A stretch of DNA of 64,000 nucleotides from Bacteroidales bacterium UBA7258 (GTDB taxonomy: Bacteria; Bacteroidota; Bacteroidia; Bacteroidales; UBA932), in assembly GCA_002472565.1 (NCBI GenBank), contig DKSK01000027.1:13845-77844 (forward strand), written 5' to 3'. The translations under genes and the position numbers were made by a program. The notes beneath the pieces are model-generated. The model saw only the letters and a list, made by a program, of their open reading frames with translations, was not told the origin of the DNA and did not search any database. Of this stretch, positions 49,643-59,205 are shown piece after piece; the stretch's first letter is position 1; every line of letters begins with the position of its first letter.

Positions 49643-51100
49643 TTATTTCTTCAGAGGGACGTTCTCCAGGAACTTGGCTACGAACTCATAGGCCTTGCCT
49701 ACGCTCTCGATATTCACCCTCTCGTCCGGGGAATGAGGATGTACTATGGTAGGTCCTATCGAAACCATCTCCCACTCAGGATACTTCGCACCGAGAAGGG
49801 CGCACTCCAATCCGCCATGGGTGGCTGTCACCTTTATCTCCTTTCCGAAGAGGCTCTTGTAGGTGTCTTTGATCACCTGATATACAGGGGTCTCAGGCTT
49901 CGGGACCCAGCCGCAATATCCGCCCTCGGTCTTGAAAGAGGCCCCTGCGAGTTCGAAGAGGCACTGCATGCTCTGCGCGAGATTGGCCTTTGCGGAGTCG
50001 ATGGAGCTTCTCATCAGAGAATGAATCGTGAGATGGCCGCCGGTGGTGCTTACTATGGCGAGATTGGTCGAAGTCTCGGTAAGGCCCGGCATGCTGTCAC
50101 TCATGCGGATGACCCCGTTAGGGCAGACCATGATGGCTTTCACGGCGCGAAGGGCCGTCTTGTCATCGATATATGAAGCAGGAGTCTCGACATCGTCGAC
50201 AAGAATCAGCATCTTAGGATCTGAATAGCTGTGCTCGGCTTTTTCGAGAGCGAAGACAGCCTTCGCCTCCTCCGCGGCGGCGGCCTTCTTGTCAGCAGGG
50301 ACGAGGACGGTCAGCTTGGCCTCGAAAGGAATAGCGTTGCGCATGTTGCCTCCATGGAAATCGGCGAGCTTGGCGCCATATTTAGTAATGAGGTCAAGTA
50401 GAATACGTGCGGCGACCTTGTTGGCGTTTGCCCTGTAAAGGCTGATGTCCATTCCGGAATGGCCGCCCTGGAGGCCTTTGACCTCTATCAGAAGAGCCGC
50501 ATAGCCGGAAGGAGTCTTTTCCGTCTCATAGCTGAAGTCGGCGATGGCGTCAAGTCCGCCTGCGCAGCCGATGCAAAGTTCACCTTCCTCCTCGGAATCA
50601 AGGTTCAGGAGGATGTCGCCCTTGAGAACGCCAGGTTTGAGCATCGTGGCTCCGGTCATCCCGGTCTCTTCGTCATAGGTAACGAGAACCTCAAGAGGAC
50701 CATGCTTGAGATTCTCATCTTCCATAACGGTCATGCCTATGGCCACTCCGATACCATCATCGGCTCCGAGCGTGGTGCCCTTGGCTCCGACCCAGCCGTC
50801 GATGATCTGGGTCTCGATCGGATCGGTAAGGAAGTCATGGACGGTGTCGTTCGTCTTCTGAGGCACCATATCCATATGTCCCTGGATGATCACGCCTCTG
50901 CGATTTTCATAGCCAGGGGTGGCCGGTTTGCGCATGATGATGTTGCCGGTCTCGTCCTTGAAGGTATCGATTCCATGTTCTTTGCCCCACTCCAGGAGGA
51001 AGGCCTCGACCTTCTGCTCATGCTTGGAAGGACGCGGGATCCGGGTCAGCGAGTAAAAGTTGTTCCAAACTTTCTTTGGATTCAGATCTTTGATAGTCAT
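49643..51100 (-). CDS. pepD: Aminoacyl-histidine dipeptidase (M20, PepD)
   Basis: 485 residues. Metal-binding M20C motifs: IQGHMDMVPQ, TLGADDGIGVA, TYDEETGMTGA, LNLDSEEEGELCIGCAGG, and TATHGGLECAL near the C terminus. It cleaves Xaa-His and other dipeptides in the cytoplasm. It is third in a minus-strand run with the LpxL-like and DUF4831 genes (27-base gap). Confidence 0.95.
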   Translation of the reverse strand: MTIKDLNPKKVWNNFYSLTRIPRPSKHEQKVEAFLLEWGKEHGIDTFKDETGNIIMRKPATPGYENRRGVIIQGHMDMVPQKTNDTVHDFLTDPIETQIIDGWVGAKGTTLGADDGIGVAIGMTVMEDENLKHGPLEVLVTYDEETGMTGATMLKPGVLKGDILLNLDSEEEGELCIGCAGGLDAIADFSYETEKTPSGYAALLIEVKGLQGGHSGMDISLYRANANKVAARILLDLITKYGAKLADFHGGNMRNAIPFEAKLTVLVPADKKAAAAEEAKAVFALEKAEHSYSDPKMLILVDDVETPASYIDDKTALRAVKAIMVCPNGVIRMSDSMPGLTETSTNLAIVSTTGGHLTIHSLMRSSIDSAKANLAQSMQCLFELAGASFKTEGGYCGWVPKPETPVYQVIKDTYKSLFGKEIKVTATHGGLECALLGAKYPEWEMVSIGPTIVHPHSPDERVNIESVGKAYEFVAKFLENVPLKK

Positions 51101-51127
51101 AGTGTATACTGATTATTTGATCGGTTG

Positions 51128-52174
51128 TCATTTGACTGATATAGGGAAGGTGCTCTCCTCCCCGAGCTGAAAGACAGGCACTCTGGTCTGGAGAAGAGTG
51201 ACCGCTCCGTCGCCGAGCTTAGCCGTGCAGACTGCCGGGATACGGTAGACGGCATTGTTGCGCGAAGCCGAAACGGCCTGGCCTGAAGCGGCGCCGATCT
51301 TCTCCGCAGTGAGTTCCAGCAGATAAGGGCTTCCGTCCATATTGTCGGCCGGGATGAGCCCCTGCTCGTCTGAAACCCTGAAGGCCACATAAAGCTGGCT
51401 GTCGTTCTTCTTGTCAGGCACTACGGTGAAGGTGGCCGACTGAGGTTCCCTGTCGGTGTAGCCCGTGAAAAGCTCCACGTAGTCCGCTTCAAGCTTGTCA
51501 ATCTCTTGGAGAGCCGCGCCCATGGCCTCGCCGCTGTAAGTTGCATCGGTATTTCCGGTCACGATGTCAATTCTCTTCTGACGGAGATTGAAGATCATCT
51601 CCGCGGCTTCCTTGGCCCTGGCTTCAGGAGACTTTGCAACCACCATCTGCTGCTGGATAGCGATCTTGTTGTAGCTATCCTCATCTTTGACATTGCGGTA
51701 GAGAGTCGTGGATTCCGAGGTGAGATTCGAGGACATACCTTTGTTGGAGGCGAAATCCGCCTTAGAGTCAGGGGCGAAATTCCACTCCCCTTCCCCGGAT
51801 GAGGAGGATGCTCCTGTGCAGACGAGGCCCTGCGAAGTAAGAGAAAGGAAGGCCGGCACACCACTCTTTCCTACCGAAACGAGGAAACGGCGGCTCTGGT
51901 CAGCCTCAAGCCTTGGGCTAATCCTCACGCTTCTGATTTCGCAGCTCTTGGAATCGTCCTCGCGGGCGTCGATTCCGAGATACTTCTTGGCGTAACGGGC
52001 GTAAGGGCCGGCATGGAAAGAAGTTTTCACCGCATTGACTTCAATATTAAGCACAGTCTGAGGGAGGGCGTAGGAGAGCGTACCCACAGGGTCTGTGCCC
52101 TGGTAAGATGTCTGCGCGAAGGCTGTGGCCGCGAAAAACAGCGAGGCCGCGGCCGCGAAATATCTACTTTTCAT
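51128..52174 (-). CDS. DUF4831 family protein, secreted
   Basis: 348 residues from MKSRYFAAAASLFFAATAFAQ (ATG at 52174), a clear signal peptide; the longer frame upstream is antisense-like overlap with the preceding gene. The body has GTLSYALPQTVLNIEVNAV, YAKKYLGI, and a C-terminal GLIPADNMDGSPYLLELTAE, as in DUF4831. Function unknown. Its start overlaps the end of the LpxL-like gene by 11 bases. Confidence 0.85.
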   Translation of the reverse strand: MKSRYFAAAASLFFAATAFAQTSYQGTDPVGTLSYALPQTVLNIEVNAVKTSFHAGPYARYAKKYLGIDAREDDSKSCEIRSVRISPRLEADQSRRFLVSVGKSGVPAFLSLTSQGLVCTGASSSSGEGEWNFAPDSKADFASNKGMSSNLTSESTTLYRNVKDEDSYNKIAIQQQMVVAKSPEARAKEAAEMIFNLRQKRIDIVTGNTDATYSGEAMGAALQEIDKLEADYVELFTGYTDREPQSATFTVVPDKKNDSQLYVAFRVSDEQGLIPADNMDGSPYLLELTAEKIGAASGQAVSASRNNAVYRIPAVCTAKLGDGAVTLLQTRVPVFQLGEESTFPISVK

Positions 52175-53159
52175 TCTGATCATTGTTCTGTTCATTAAAG
52201 AGATCTGCGTATTTTTTTCTGATCTTCCATCTTTTGTGGCTCCAAAGGTAATTCGTCGGATTGGCCTCAAGGTCCTCTCCGAGATAATCATAGAACTTCT
52301 CCATGACGGCCTCTGGCGTCGAGCCGGAAGCATTGTCAGTAATCGGCTTGAGGGTGATTTCATAATGTCCCCTCCTGATCCTATCCACATTCATATACCA
52401 CACCGCCATGCCGAATTTCTTCGCGAGAGCCGCTCCTCCCGTCATAACCAGGGTCTTCTGATGCATGAAAGGCTTCGGAAGGACATGTTTGGTAGCTATC
52501 CTATATGGGAACTGATCTGTGAAAAAGATGTAAATCTTAGGGTCATGGCGATGGCTGAAGGCATATGGAATGACATCTCCTGACTCCACATAGCCCGGAA
52601 AATCCTTGAAAAGCATGGTCCTGTTGTCCCGCATGAATCTGTCGAAGAAGGCGCTTTCAAGCTTCTTGTACACCACCACTACGTTGTCCACGTTCACAGG
52701 GAGGCTTTCGAGGAGGTCAAGGTCGACATATTCAAGGAAACCTCCTATCAGCTCCCAGTTTCCGAGGTGGGAACCGAGAACCATGATGCTTCTTCCCTCC
52801 TCGAGGGTCTTGGCAACGACCTCAGGATTGGTTATTCTGACGATTCCGCTCTTGCGGACGCGCCCCTTATGGAGATTGCTGCCTCCGAACCATAGCGTCT
52901 CGGCAAGTATCATGGCGAAATGGTCGTAGAAAGCGTCGGTCAGCCTGACTATTTCCTTGTAATCCTTGTCAGGGAAACTTCTGGAAATGTTGATCATGAC
53001 ATCATCCCTGCGGTAATGGTAGACATGCTTTAAGAACCACGCCAAGATACGGCCGAGGAAATAGTGGACTCTCAGGGGGAGGGCCCTCCAAGGAAAAGTC
53101 AGGATTTCGAAGATCCTGACCGGGATGATGCATCTGCTTGAATCCTTGTCCTTTTTCAT
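52164..53159 (-). CDS. LpxL/HtrB-like lipid A acyltransferase
   Basis: 331 residues. A membrane-proximal N terminus (FPWRALPLRVHYFLGRILAWFL) precedes the acyltransferase HxxxxE-type box LGSHLGNWELIGGFLEY, and the later FTDQFPYRIATKH and MNVDRIRRGHYEITLKPI blocks fit the lauroyl/myristoyl acyltransferase family. It adds secondary acyl chains to lipid A at the inner membrane. It is first in an operon with DUF4831 and pepD. Confidence 0.92.
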   Translation of the reverse strand: MKKDKDSSRCIIPVRIFEILTFPWRALPLRVHYFLGRILAWFLKHVYHYRRDDVMINISRSFPDKDYKEIVRLTDAFYDHFAMILAETLWFGGSNLHKGRVRKSGIVRITNPEVVAKTLEEGRSIMVLGSHLGNWELIGGFLEYVDLDLLESLPVNVDNVVVVYKKLESAFFDRFMRDNRTMLFKDFPGYVESGDVIPYAFSHRHDPKIYIFFTDQFPYRIATKHVLPKPFMHQKTLVMTGGAALAKKFGMAVWYMNVDRIRRGHYEITLKPITDNASGSTPEAVMEKFYDYLGEDLEANPTNYLWSHKRWKIRKKYADLFNEQNNDQNEK

Positions 53160-53265
53160 CTGATTTGTGCGCAGTCTGTCACGTCATTGTCACGGGGGAA
53201 GTCCCATGCTTTCCACAAATATACCATTTTTAAAAGAATTCAGGGTCCTGTTCAGCAATATTTAT

Positions 53266-53273
53266 TATATTTG
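53266..53273 (+). promoter_or_regulatory. Candidate -7 box for the POT transporter operon
   Basis: TATATTTG, 23 bases before the ATG at 53297. No TTTG at 19 bases upstream. Confidence 0.5.
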
Positions 53274-53296
53274 GGAAAAACTTCAACAGACATTCT

Positions 53297-54946
53297 ATGT
53301 TCAAAGGACAACCTAAAGGTCTCTATGCCCTCGCCCTCGCTAACACCGGGGAGCGTTTCGGCTACTACACGATGCTGGCCATCTTCATTCTTTTCATCCA
53401 GGCCAAGTTCGGATACACGCCCGCGGTCGCCGGACAGATTTACGCCATTTTCCTGGCATGCGTCTATTTCATGCCTTTCTTCGGCGGCATTCTAGCCGAC
53501 AAGATAGGATACGGGAAATGCGTAACTATCGGAATCGGCGTAATGTTCACCGGCTATCTTCTCCTCGCCATTCCTTCTCCGGCTACGGCAATCGGACTTG
53601 CAATGATGATCGGCTCCCTTCTGCTCGTTTCCGTCGGGACCGGACTCTTCAAAGGCAATCTGCAGGTAATGGTCGGAAATCTCTACGACAATCCTAAATA
53701 TTCAAGCAAAAGAGATGCGGCGTTCAGTCTCTTCTACATGGCCATCAACATCGGCGCCATGTTCGCCCCTTCAGCCGCTACCGCGATAACCAACCTGCGC
53801 CTCGCGAAGGCCGGCCTGGCATACAACGGACAGATCCCTGCCCTGGCACATCAGGTGCTCGGAGGCGGCGCACAGGCCGCGGCTGACTTCCAGTCACTTA
53901 CCTCCGGGATGAGCGGGCTCGCTGGCATGGACCCTGCGGGCGCCGCCCAGTACTATCTGGACAATCTCTCTACGGCATACAATCTAGGCTTCGGAGTGGC
54001 CTGCATCTCGCTCATCATCTCCATGGCCATCTATTTCGGCTTCAAGAGCTGGTACGCCGGCGCCGACAAGACCGCCAGGCAGGCCGCTTCCAGCGACCCT
54101 AATGTCAAGGATCTCACCCCGGCCCAGACCAAGAGCCGCATGATCGCCCTCATCTTCGTCTTCGCCGTCGTCATCTTCTTCTGGATGGCCTTCCACCAGA
54201 ACGGTTCCACGCTGACCTATTTCGCCCGCGACTACACCACGACTGAAGTCTCCGGCTGGCAGAGAATCGGCTTCAACATCTGGTCTCTCGCCCTGATAGC
54301 AATCTCTATCTACACTCTCTTCGGAGCCTTCCAGTCAGGTACTAAGAAGGGCAAGGGCATTTGCGGGGCCGTCACGCTGGCCCTCTGGGCAGGCGCCTTC
54401 CTCCTCTACAAAGGCATGGACGAGAGCATCTCCCTCCTTCCTCAGCAATTCCAGCAATTCAATCCGTTCTACGTAGTCGCCCTCACCCCTGTCAGCATGG
54501 CCCTCTTCGGAGCCCTCGCGAAGAAGGGGAAGGAGCCGTCCGCTCCGAGAAAGATCGGTCTGGGCATGTATGTCGCGGCCTGCGGCTACCTCATCATGAC
54601 CTTCTTCTCTCTCGGGCTGGTGATGCCTCAGGTTATGGGAGGCGCAAGAGTTGAGCCTTACGTGCTCATGCTCACCTACCTCGTCCTGACCTTCGCCGAG
54701 CTTCTGCTCTCCCCTATGGGCATTTCCTTCGTATCCAAGGTCGCCCCTCCTAAGTACAAGGGCATGATGATGGGAGGCTGGTTCGCCGCCACCGCGATAG
54801 GCAACTACCTCAGTTCGATTCCTTCCATGCTCTGGGATAAGCATCCTCTCAGCATGATATGGGGCGTGCTTCTTATCCTCTGCCTTATCGCCGGAACCAT
54901 CATGTTCGTGATGATGAAGAGGATCGAAGGCGCCGTAAAAGACTAG
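53297..54946 (+). CDS. Proton-dependent oligopeptide transporter (POT/PTR2)
   Basis: 549 residues and about fourteen hydrophobic segments. The POT signature GERFGYYTMLAIFILF opens the protein, and LFSLFYMAINIGAMFAP matches the second PTR2 block (AFSLFYMAINIG). It imports di- and tripeptides with protons at the inner membrane. It heads a plus-strand run of six genes through the DUF486 gene. An expanded loop lies near residues 180-215. Confidence 0.94.
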   Translation: MFKGQPKGLYALALANTGERFGYYTMLAIFILFIQAKFGYTPAVAGQIYAIFLACVYFMPFFGGILADKIGYGKCVTIGIGVMFTGYLLLAIPSPATAIGLAMMIGSLLLVSVGTGLFKGNLQVMVGNLYDNPKYSSKRDAAFSLFYMAINIGAMFAPSAATAITNLRLAKAGLAYNGQIPALAHQVLGGGAQAAADFQSLTSGMSGLAGMDPAGAAQYYLDNLSTAYNLGFGVACISLIISMAIYFGFKSWYAGADKTARQAASSDPNVKDLTPAQTKSRMIALIFVFAVVIFFWMAFHQNGSTLTYFARDYTTTEVSGWQRIGFNIWSLALIAISIYTLFGAFQSGTKKGKGICGAVTLALWAGAFLLYKGMDESISLLPQQFQQFNPFYVVALTPVSMALFGALAKKGKEPSAPRKIGLGMYVAACGYLIMTFFSLGLVMPQVMGGARVEPYVLMLTYLVLTFAELLLSPMGISFVSKVAPPKYKGMMMGGWFAATAIGNYLSSIPSMLWDKHPLSMIWGVLLILCLIAGTIMFVMMKRIEGAVKD

Positions 54947-54950
54947 GTCC

Positions 54951-55670
54951 ATGACTTCATCCCTCGAAGCCCAGCTTATTTCCTGGGCTGAGACATACGA
55001 TGATCCGAGATATTTTCTCGAAGATCCTATAGCTTTCCCGACCAGATTCGCCCAGGCGATGAAGGCCGGGAAAGCCTGTCTGCAGGATGTCGAAATCGCA
55101 GCGGTTTTCGCCGCTCACTTCGCCTGGGGCAGGAGAGCCATGATAGTGAGGGACTGCGGAAGACTCTTTGACGAGATGGACTGGAAGCCCTACGACTACG
55201 TCATGCGCGGCAAATGGAGGAATGACGAGCAGAGCGCCCACAGGACCGTGAAGTGGAGCGAGGTGGCCGCCATCTGCGCTCGTCTTCGCGGCTTCTACCT
55301 CCGCGAACCTTCGCTGGAGCCGCTGTCTCAGGCCGAGATGCGCACCGGCATCTTCGGCCAGAAGGAGGACAGAAAGGCGCCCAACAAGAAAATCAATATG
55401 CTGCGCCGCTGGATGGTGAGGCGGGACGGGAAGGTGGACCTCGGCCTGTGGAAGAATACGGACCCGGACAGTCTGCTCATACCGCTCGATGTACATGTCT
55501 ATGACGTAGCATCGGCCCTGGGGCTGACCTCGAGAAAGCAGAAGGATATAATCACGGTCGAGGAAATCACCTCCGTCTTCCGCGGAATCTTTCCCGGGGA
55601 CCCTTGCAAGGGTGATTTCAGCCTCTTCGGCTACGGCGTGACCCATCCTAAAGAAGGCAAAGACACATAA
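54951..55670 (+). CDS. TIGR02757 family protein (DUF2400)
   Basis: 239 residues. The family is almost confined to Bacteroidota and of unknown function. Typical blocks: ISWAETYDDPRYFLEDPIAFPTRF, EIAAVFAAHFAWGRRAMI, KKINMLRRWMVRRDGKVDLGLWKN, LLIPLDVHVYDVASALGL. The KxxxMLRRWMVR...DLG...IPLD.H pattern recalls a HhH-GPD DNA-glycosylase-like fold, an inference. It begins four bases after the POT gene. Confidence 0.88.
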   Translation: MTSSLEAQLISWAETYDDPRYFLEDPIAFPTRFAQAMKAGKACLQDVEIAAVFAAHFAWGRRAMIVRDCGRLFDEMDWKPYDYVMRGKWRNDEQSAHRTVKWSEVAAICARLRGFYLREPSLEPLSQAEMRTGIFGQKEDRKAPNKKINMLRRWMVRRDGKVDLGLWKNTDPDSLLIPLDVHVYDVASALGLTSRKQKDIITVEEITSVFRGIFPGDPCKGDFSLFGYGVTHPKEGKDT

Positions 55671-55677
55671 TACGGCT

Positions 55678-56331
55678 ATGCACAGGCTCTACATCATATC
55701 GGGATGCAACGGCTCCGGTAAAACCACGGCTTCCTACTCTATCCTTCCGGGGATACTGAAGTGCAGCCAGTTCGTCAATTCGGACGAGTTCGCCAAGAGT
55801 CTCTCCCCTTTCGACCCGACCGCAGCCTCGGTCCAGGCCAGCCGCATGATGCTGCTGAAGATACGATACTGCATCTCCAAAAGGCTTGATTTCGCGATTG
55901 AGACTACCCTTGCGACCCGCACGCTCAAGAGGCTGCTCGCCGCATGCCAGGCTCTGGACTACAGCGTCACGGTGCTATATTTCTGGCTCAATTCTCCGGA
56001 ACTTGCGGTGAAACGGGTAGCGGCGAGGGTCGCCTCCGGCGGGCACAACATCGATGAACAGACGATACGGAGACGTTATATCGTCGGCCTGCAATATTTT
56101 TTCGAAGAATATGCTCCTCAGGCAGATACTTGGATCCTGGCAGACAATTCTTCAATTCCTTTCAAGGTAGTGGCGAAGGGGGATGCAGGAGGGGCTTTCT
56201 TTTACGAACCGGAAGAATACGCCAGGATCCTCAATCTGGCACGCTTCACTAAACCGGAGACGGACTATGTAGCGCCGCGGAAGATCATTTTCAGGCCGAG
56301 AGTCCCGCCTCCTACAGACAAAACTCTATAA
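55678..56331 (+). CDS. Zeta-toxin-family P-loop kinase
   Basis: 217 residues. Walker A GCNGSGKTT, then NSDEFAKSL (the acidic substrate-binding residue), IETTLATRTLKRLL, and basic VKRVAARVASGGHNIDEQTIRRRY match zeta-toxin / ATPase-like proteins that phosphorylate UDP-GlcNAc or another small substrate. No epsilon-type antitoxin gene adjoins it, so it is probably a housekeeping-type kinase rather than a toxin system. Substrate unknown. Confidence 0.82.
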   Translation: MHRLYIISGCNGSGKTTASYSILPGILKCSQFVNSDEFAKSLSPFDPTAASVQASRMMLLKIRYCISKRLDFAIETTLATRTLKRLLAACQALDYSVTVLYFWLNSPELAVKRVAARVASGGHNIDEQTIRRRYIVGLQYFFEEYAPQADTWILADNSSIPFKVVAKGDAGGAFFYEPEEYARILNLARFTKPETDYVAPRKIIFRPRVPPPTDKTL

Positions 56332-56332
56332 A

Positions 56333-57841
56333 ATGATAAATTCTCAGGAATCATATTTCAACACTTTCGGGGTCGGCGAGGCCCAGCTCTCCAAGCTGGT
56401 CGAGGCGGCCCTGGAGCATGGCGGCGACTACGCCGACCTGTTTTTCGAGAACAGCACCTACAGGGAACTGGTTCTGCGCGATGGGAAAGTCTCCACGGGA
56501 GGCTTTCATGTGGATTACGGGGTGGGAATCCGCGTTCTCAAGGGTGATAAGACAGGCTACGCCTATTCCGAAAGCACCCAGATGCGGGATATGCTCGCCA
56601 CGGCCGAGGCAGCCTCGGCGATAGCCATGGGAAGCGATACCGATGGGAGGACGGCCGCGAAAATAGTCCGCGAAGCCCGCTCTACCGCCGCCACGTACAC
56701 GGTCCAGCACTCTAACGGGGACCGTCTGGTGCGTCGCTTCTTCACGGGGCGGCCAAACCCGGCGGCTGACCGCTACCCCGTCGCAATGGATTGGCGCTCG
56801 GCCGCCGTGGAAAGTCTGAAGCCATATCTGGAGAAGCTGGAGACAGCCATCCGGAGGAAGGACTCCAGGGTGCTCAAGGTCATCGGCATACTCGAAGTGT
56901 CGATGAGCGACATCCTGATGTACAATTCCTTTTCGGAGCTGAAATATGACACCAGGCCGATGGGCACACTCGCCGCGTCCGTAGTTTTCTCCGACGGGAA
57001 AAGCATCGAGAACTCCCATGTCAGCAGAAGCTTCAGGATGGGCGCGGAGATGTTGACCGAGGACTTGATAGAGGGACTCGCGGAGCAGGTCACGTCCAGG
57101 CTTGACGACAAATTCAGTGCGAAGAGACCGAAGGGAGGCGTCATGCCCGTCGTCATGGGGGCCGGCGCCTCGGGAATCCTGCTCCATGAAGCCATGGGGC
57201 ATTCTTTCGAGGCGGACTTCAACCGCAAGGGACAGAGCATCTTCGCCCATCGCCTCGGTCAGAAGGTCTGCATGGACGGGATAAACATTGTCGACGACGG
57301 AACTATCCGCGGCAATCGCGGAGCCCTCAATTTCGATGACGAAGGCGTCCCGGGACAGAGGACCTGCATGGTGGAGAACGGGGTGTTGGCCTCCTACCTT
57401 CATGACCGCATCAGCGCGAAATTCTACGGGGTTACGCCTACGGGGAACGGGCGCAGAGAATCTTTCCGCTACAATCCTATCCCTCGCATGAGGGCTACAT
57501 ATATGGAGGGTGGGAATTCCGAACCGGAGAGCATCATCGCCTCTGTGAAGAAAGGGATCTACGTCGACGAGTTCTCGAACGGAGAAGTCAAGATCGGAGA
57601 GGGTGATTTCACCTTCTACGTCAAGAGCGGCTACCTGATCGAGAATGGAAGGCTGACAATGCCGGTGAAAGACATCAATATTATAGGCAACGGACCGAAG
57701 GCGCTGGCGGACATCGTGGCGGTCGGCAATGACCCGAAAATAGATGACGCTGCCTGGACCTGCGGCAAGGAACAGTCAGCCGCGGTCTCATGCGGAATAC
57801 CGACCGTCCTTGTAAAAGAATTAACAGTAGGAGGAGAATGA
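56333..57841 (+). CDS. tldD: Metalloprotease TldD
   Basis: 502 residues with the TldD active-site motif HEAMGHSFEADF (HExxxH) near residue 285 and the family N-terminal domain (EAALEHGGDYADLFFE). TldD pairs with PmbA/TldE, the catalytic and non-catalytic halves of a tunnel-shaped peptidase that trims unfolded peptides, known for microcin B17 and CcdA processing in E. coli. It overlaps pmbA by one base. Confidence 0.95.
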   Translation: MINSQESYFNTFGVGEAQLSKLVEAALEHGGDYADLFFENSTYRELVLRDGKVSTGGFHVDYGVGIRVLKGDKTGYAYSESTQMRDMLATAEAASAIAMGSDTDGRTAAKIVREARSTAATYTVQHSNGDRLVRRFFTGRPNPAADRYPVAMDWRSAAVESLKPYLEKLETAIRRKDSRVLKVIGILEVSMSDILMYNSFSELKYDTRPMGTLAASVVFSDGKSIENSHVSRSFRMGAEMLTEDLIEGLAEQVTSRLDDKFSAKRPKGGVMPVVMGAGASGILLHEAMGHSFEADFNRKGQSIFAHRLGQKVCMDGINIVDDGTIRGNRGALNFDDEGVPGQRTCMVENGVLASYLHDRISAKFYGVTPTGNGRRESFRYNPIPRMRATYMEGGNSEPESIIASVKKGIYVDEFSNGEVKIGEGDFTFYVKSGYLIENGRLTMPVKDINIIGNGPKALADIVAVGNDPKIDDAAWTCGKEQSAAVSCGIPTVLVKELTVGGE

Positions 57842-59196
57842 TGGAAATTCCATGGACAATAACTGAAGAAGAAAGGTTGCTGGCGGAGGAGTGTCTCGGC
57901 TATGCCATGAAGGCTGGAGCCTCCGGAGCAAGAGTAACCATGAACAAGAATATGATGGATCTTTTTTCCATGCTTAACGGGGAACTGGACAAAGTCACCC
58001 GATCCGGAGACAGATCCATCATGCTCTGCGTTTTCGCAGACGGGAAATATGGGACCTTCTCGACGAACCGCCTTGGAGAGGAAGAGCTTAAAGATTTCGC
58101 GGAAAAGGCTGTCGCCACTGTAAGGCTTTTGGAAGAAGACCCCTGCCGGAAACTTCCAGATCCGCTCCGCTGCGCCAAGGGGGCGCTGACAGGCCTGGAG
58201 ATGGGGCTTTATGATCCTGAATATGCAGGGATGGATGCCTCCAAAAGGCTGGACCTGGCCCGCAGGGCCTGCTATTTCGGTGATGCAAAGGCTGAAGGGG
58301 TAGAGGTGATTTCCGAGGAGTGCGAATACTCAGACTCTATCAGCGATGAATATCTCATAGATTCCAACGGTCTGAGTTGCAGGGACATAGAGTCCTCTTT
58401 CGAAATCGGGACTGAGTACACTATTCAGGGTGCCGACGGCCGCAAATACAGCGCTTATTGGTGGGATTCTTCCACGGCGTTGAAGGACCTCGGACTTGAA
58501 ACCTGCGGCAGGAGGGCCTTCGAGCGGGCCTTGTCCACCGTGGGCCCGGCCCCGATCAAGAAGGGAAGATACAATCTGGTGCTCTCCAATGAAGTGAGCG
58601 GGAGAGTGCTCAGTCCGGTACTCAACGCCTTGAAAGGCACGGCTTTGCAGCAGAAGAATTCTTTCATGCTGGACAGCCTCGGGAAGAAGATTTTCCCTTC
58701 CGGCCTCAACATCTATGACAAGCCTTGCGAGGTCGGCAGACTCGGCTCAAAGCTCTATGACTCTGAAGGAGTCGCGCAAAGAGAAAGAGCCATAGTCAAG
58801 GACGGGAAGGTGGAGACTTATTTCATCAACACCTACATGGCTGGCAAAATGGGGATGGCCCCTACCATAGAATCGGACCAGAGGCCCTGCGTTGAGCCTT
58901 TCGGACCAGCAGAGGCCAGAGATGAGAAATCCATAATGGAACTATGCGGAGATGGCATCCTCGTCTGCGGCTTCAACGGAGGCAACAACAATTCCTCGAC
59001 AGGAGACTTCTCCTATGGAATCGAAGGCTTCCATTTCAAGGACGGTAAAATCGTAAAACCAGTGGAAGGAGTCGTCATGACAGGAAACTTCCTCAGGCTA
59101 TGGAATAATCTCATCGCCTCCGGCAGAGATTCAAGGCCATGCAGGGCAAGGCAGGTTCCGACCCTCGCCTTCAAAGACGTCGACTTTTCAGCATAG
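57841..59196 (+). CDS. pmbA: TldD/PmbA family protein, PmbA-like subunit
   Basis: 451 residues, from the second of two adjacent ATGs (57838 and 57841); an AGGAGG lies 4-8 bases upstream and favours 57841. It has the PmbA fold (SGARVTMNKNMMDLFSMLNGEL, CEYSDSISDEYLIDSNGL, GTALQQKNSFMLDSLGKKI) but lacks HExxxH, as expected for the non-catalytic partner. With TldD it forms the heterodimeric peptidase. Confidence 0.9.
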   Translation: MEIPWTITEEERLLAEECLGYAMKAGASGARVTMNKNMMDLFSMLNGELDKVTRSGDRSIMLCVFADGKYGTFSTNRLGEEELKDFAEKAVATVRLLEEDPCRKLPDPLRCAKGALTGLEMGLYDPEYAGMDASKRLDLARRACYFGDAKAEGVEVISEECEYSDSISDEYLIDSNGLSCRDIESSFEIGTEYTIQGADGRKYSAYWWDSSTALKDLGLETCGRRAFERALSTVGPAPIKKGRYNLVLSNEVSGRVLSPVLNALKGTALQQKNSFMLDSLGKKIFPSGLNIYDKPCEVGRLGSKLYDSEGVAQRERAIVKDGKVETYFINTYMAGKMGMAPTIESDQRPCVEPFGPAEARDEKSIMELCGDGILVCGFNGGNNNSSTGDFSYGIEGFHFKDGKIVKPVEGVVMTGNFLRLWNNLIASGRDSRPCRARQVPTLAFKDVDFSA

Positions 59197-59205
59197 GAGG
59201 TCTAC

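Noticed and set aside
55678..56331. Toxin-antitoxin pair around the zeta-like gene
   Set aside because: No small antitoxin gene is next to it; its neighbours are housekeeping genes in one operon.
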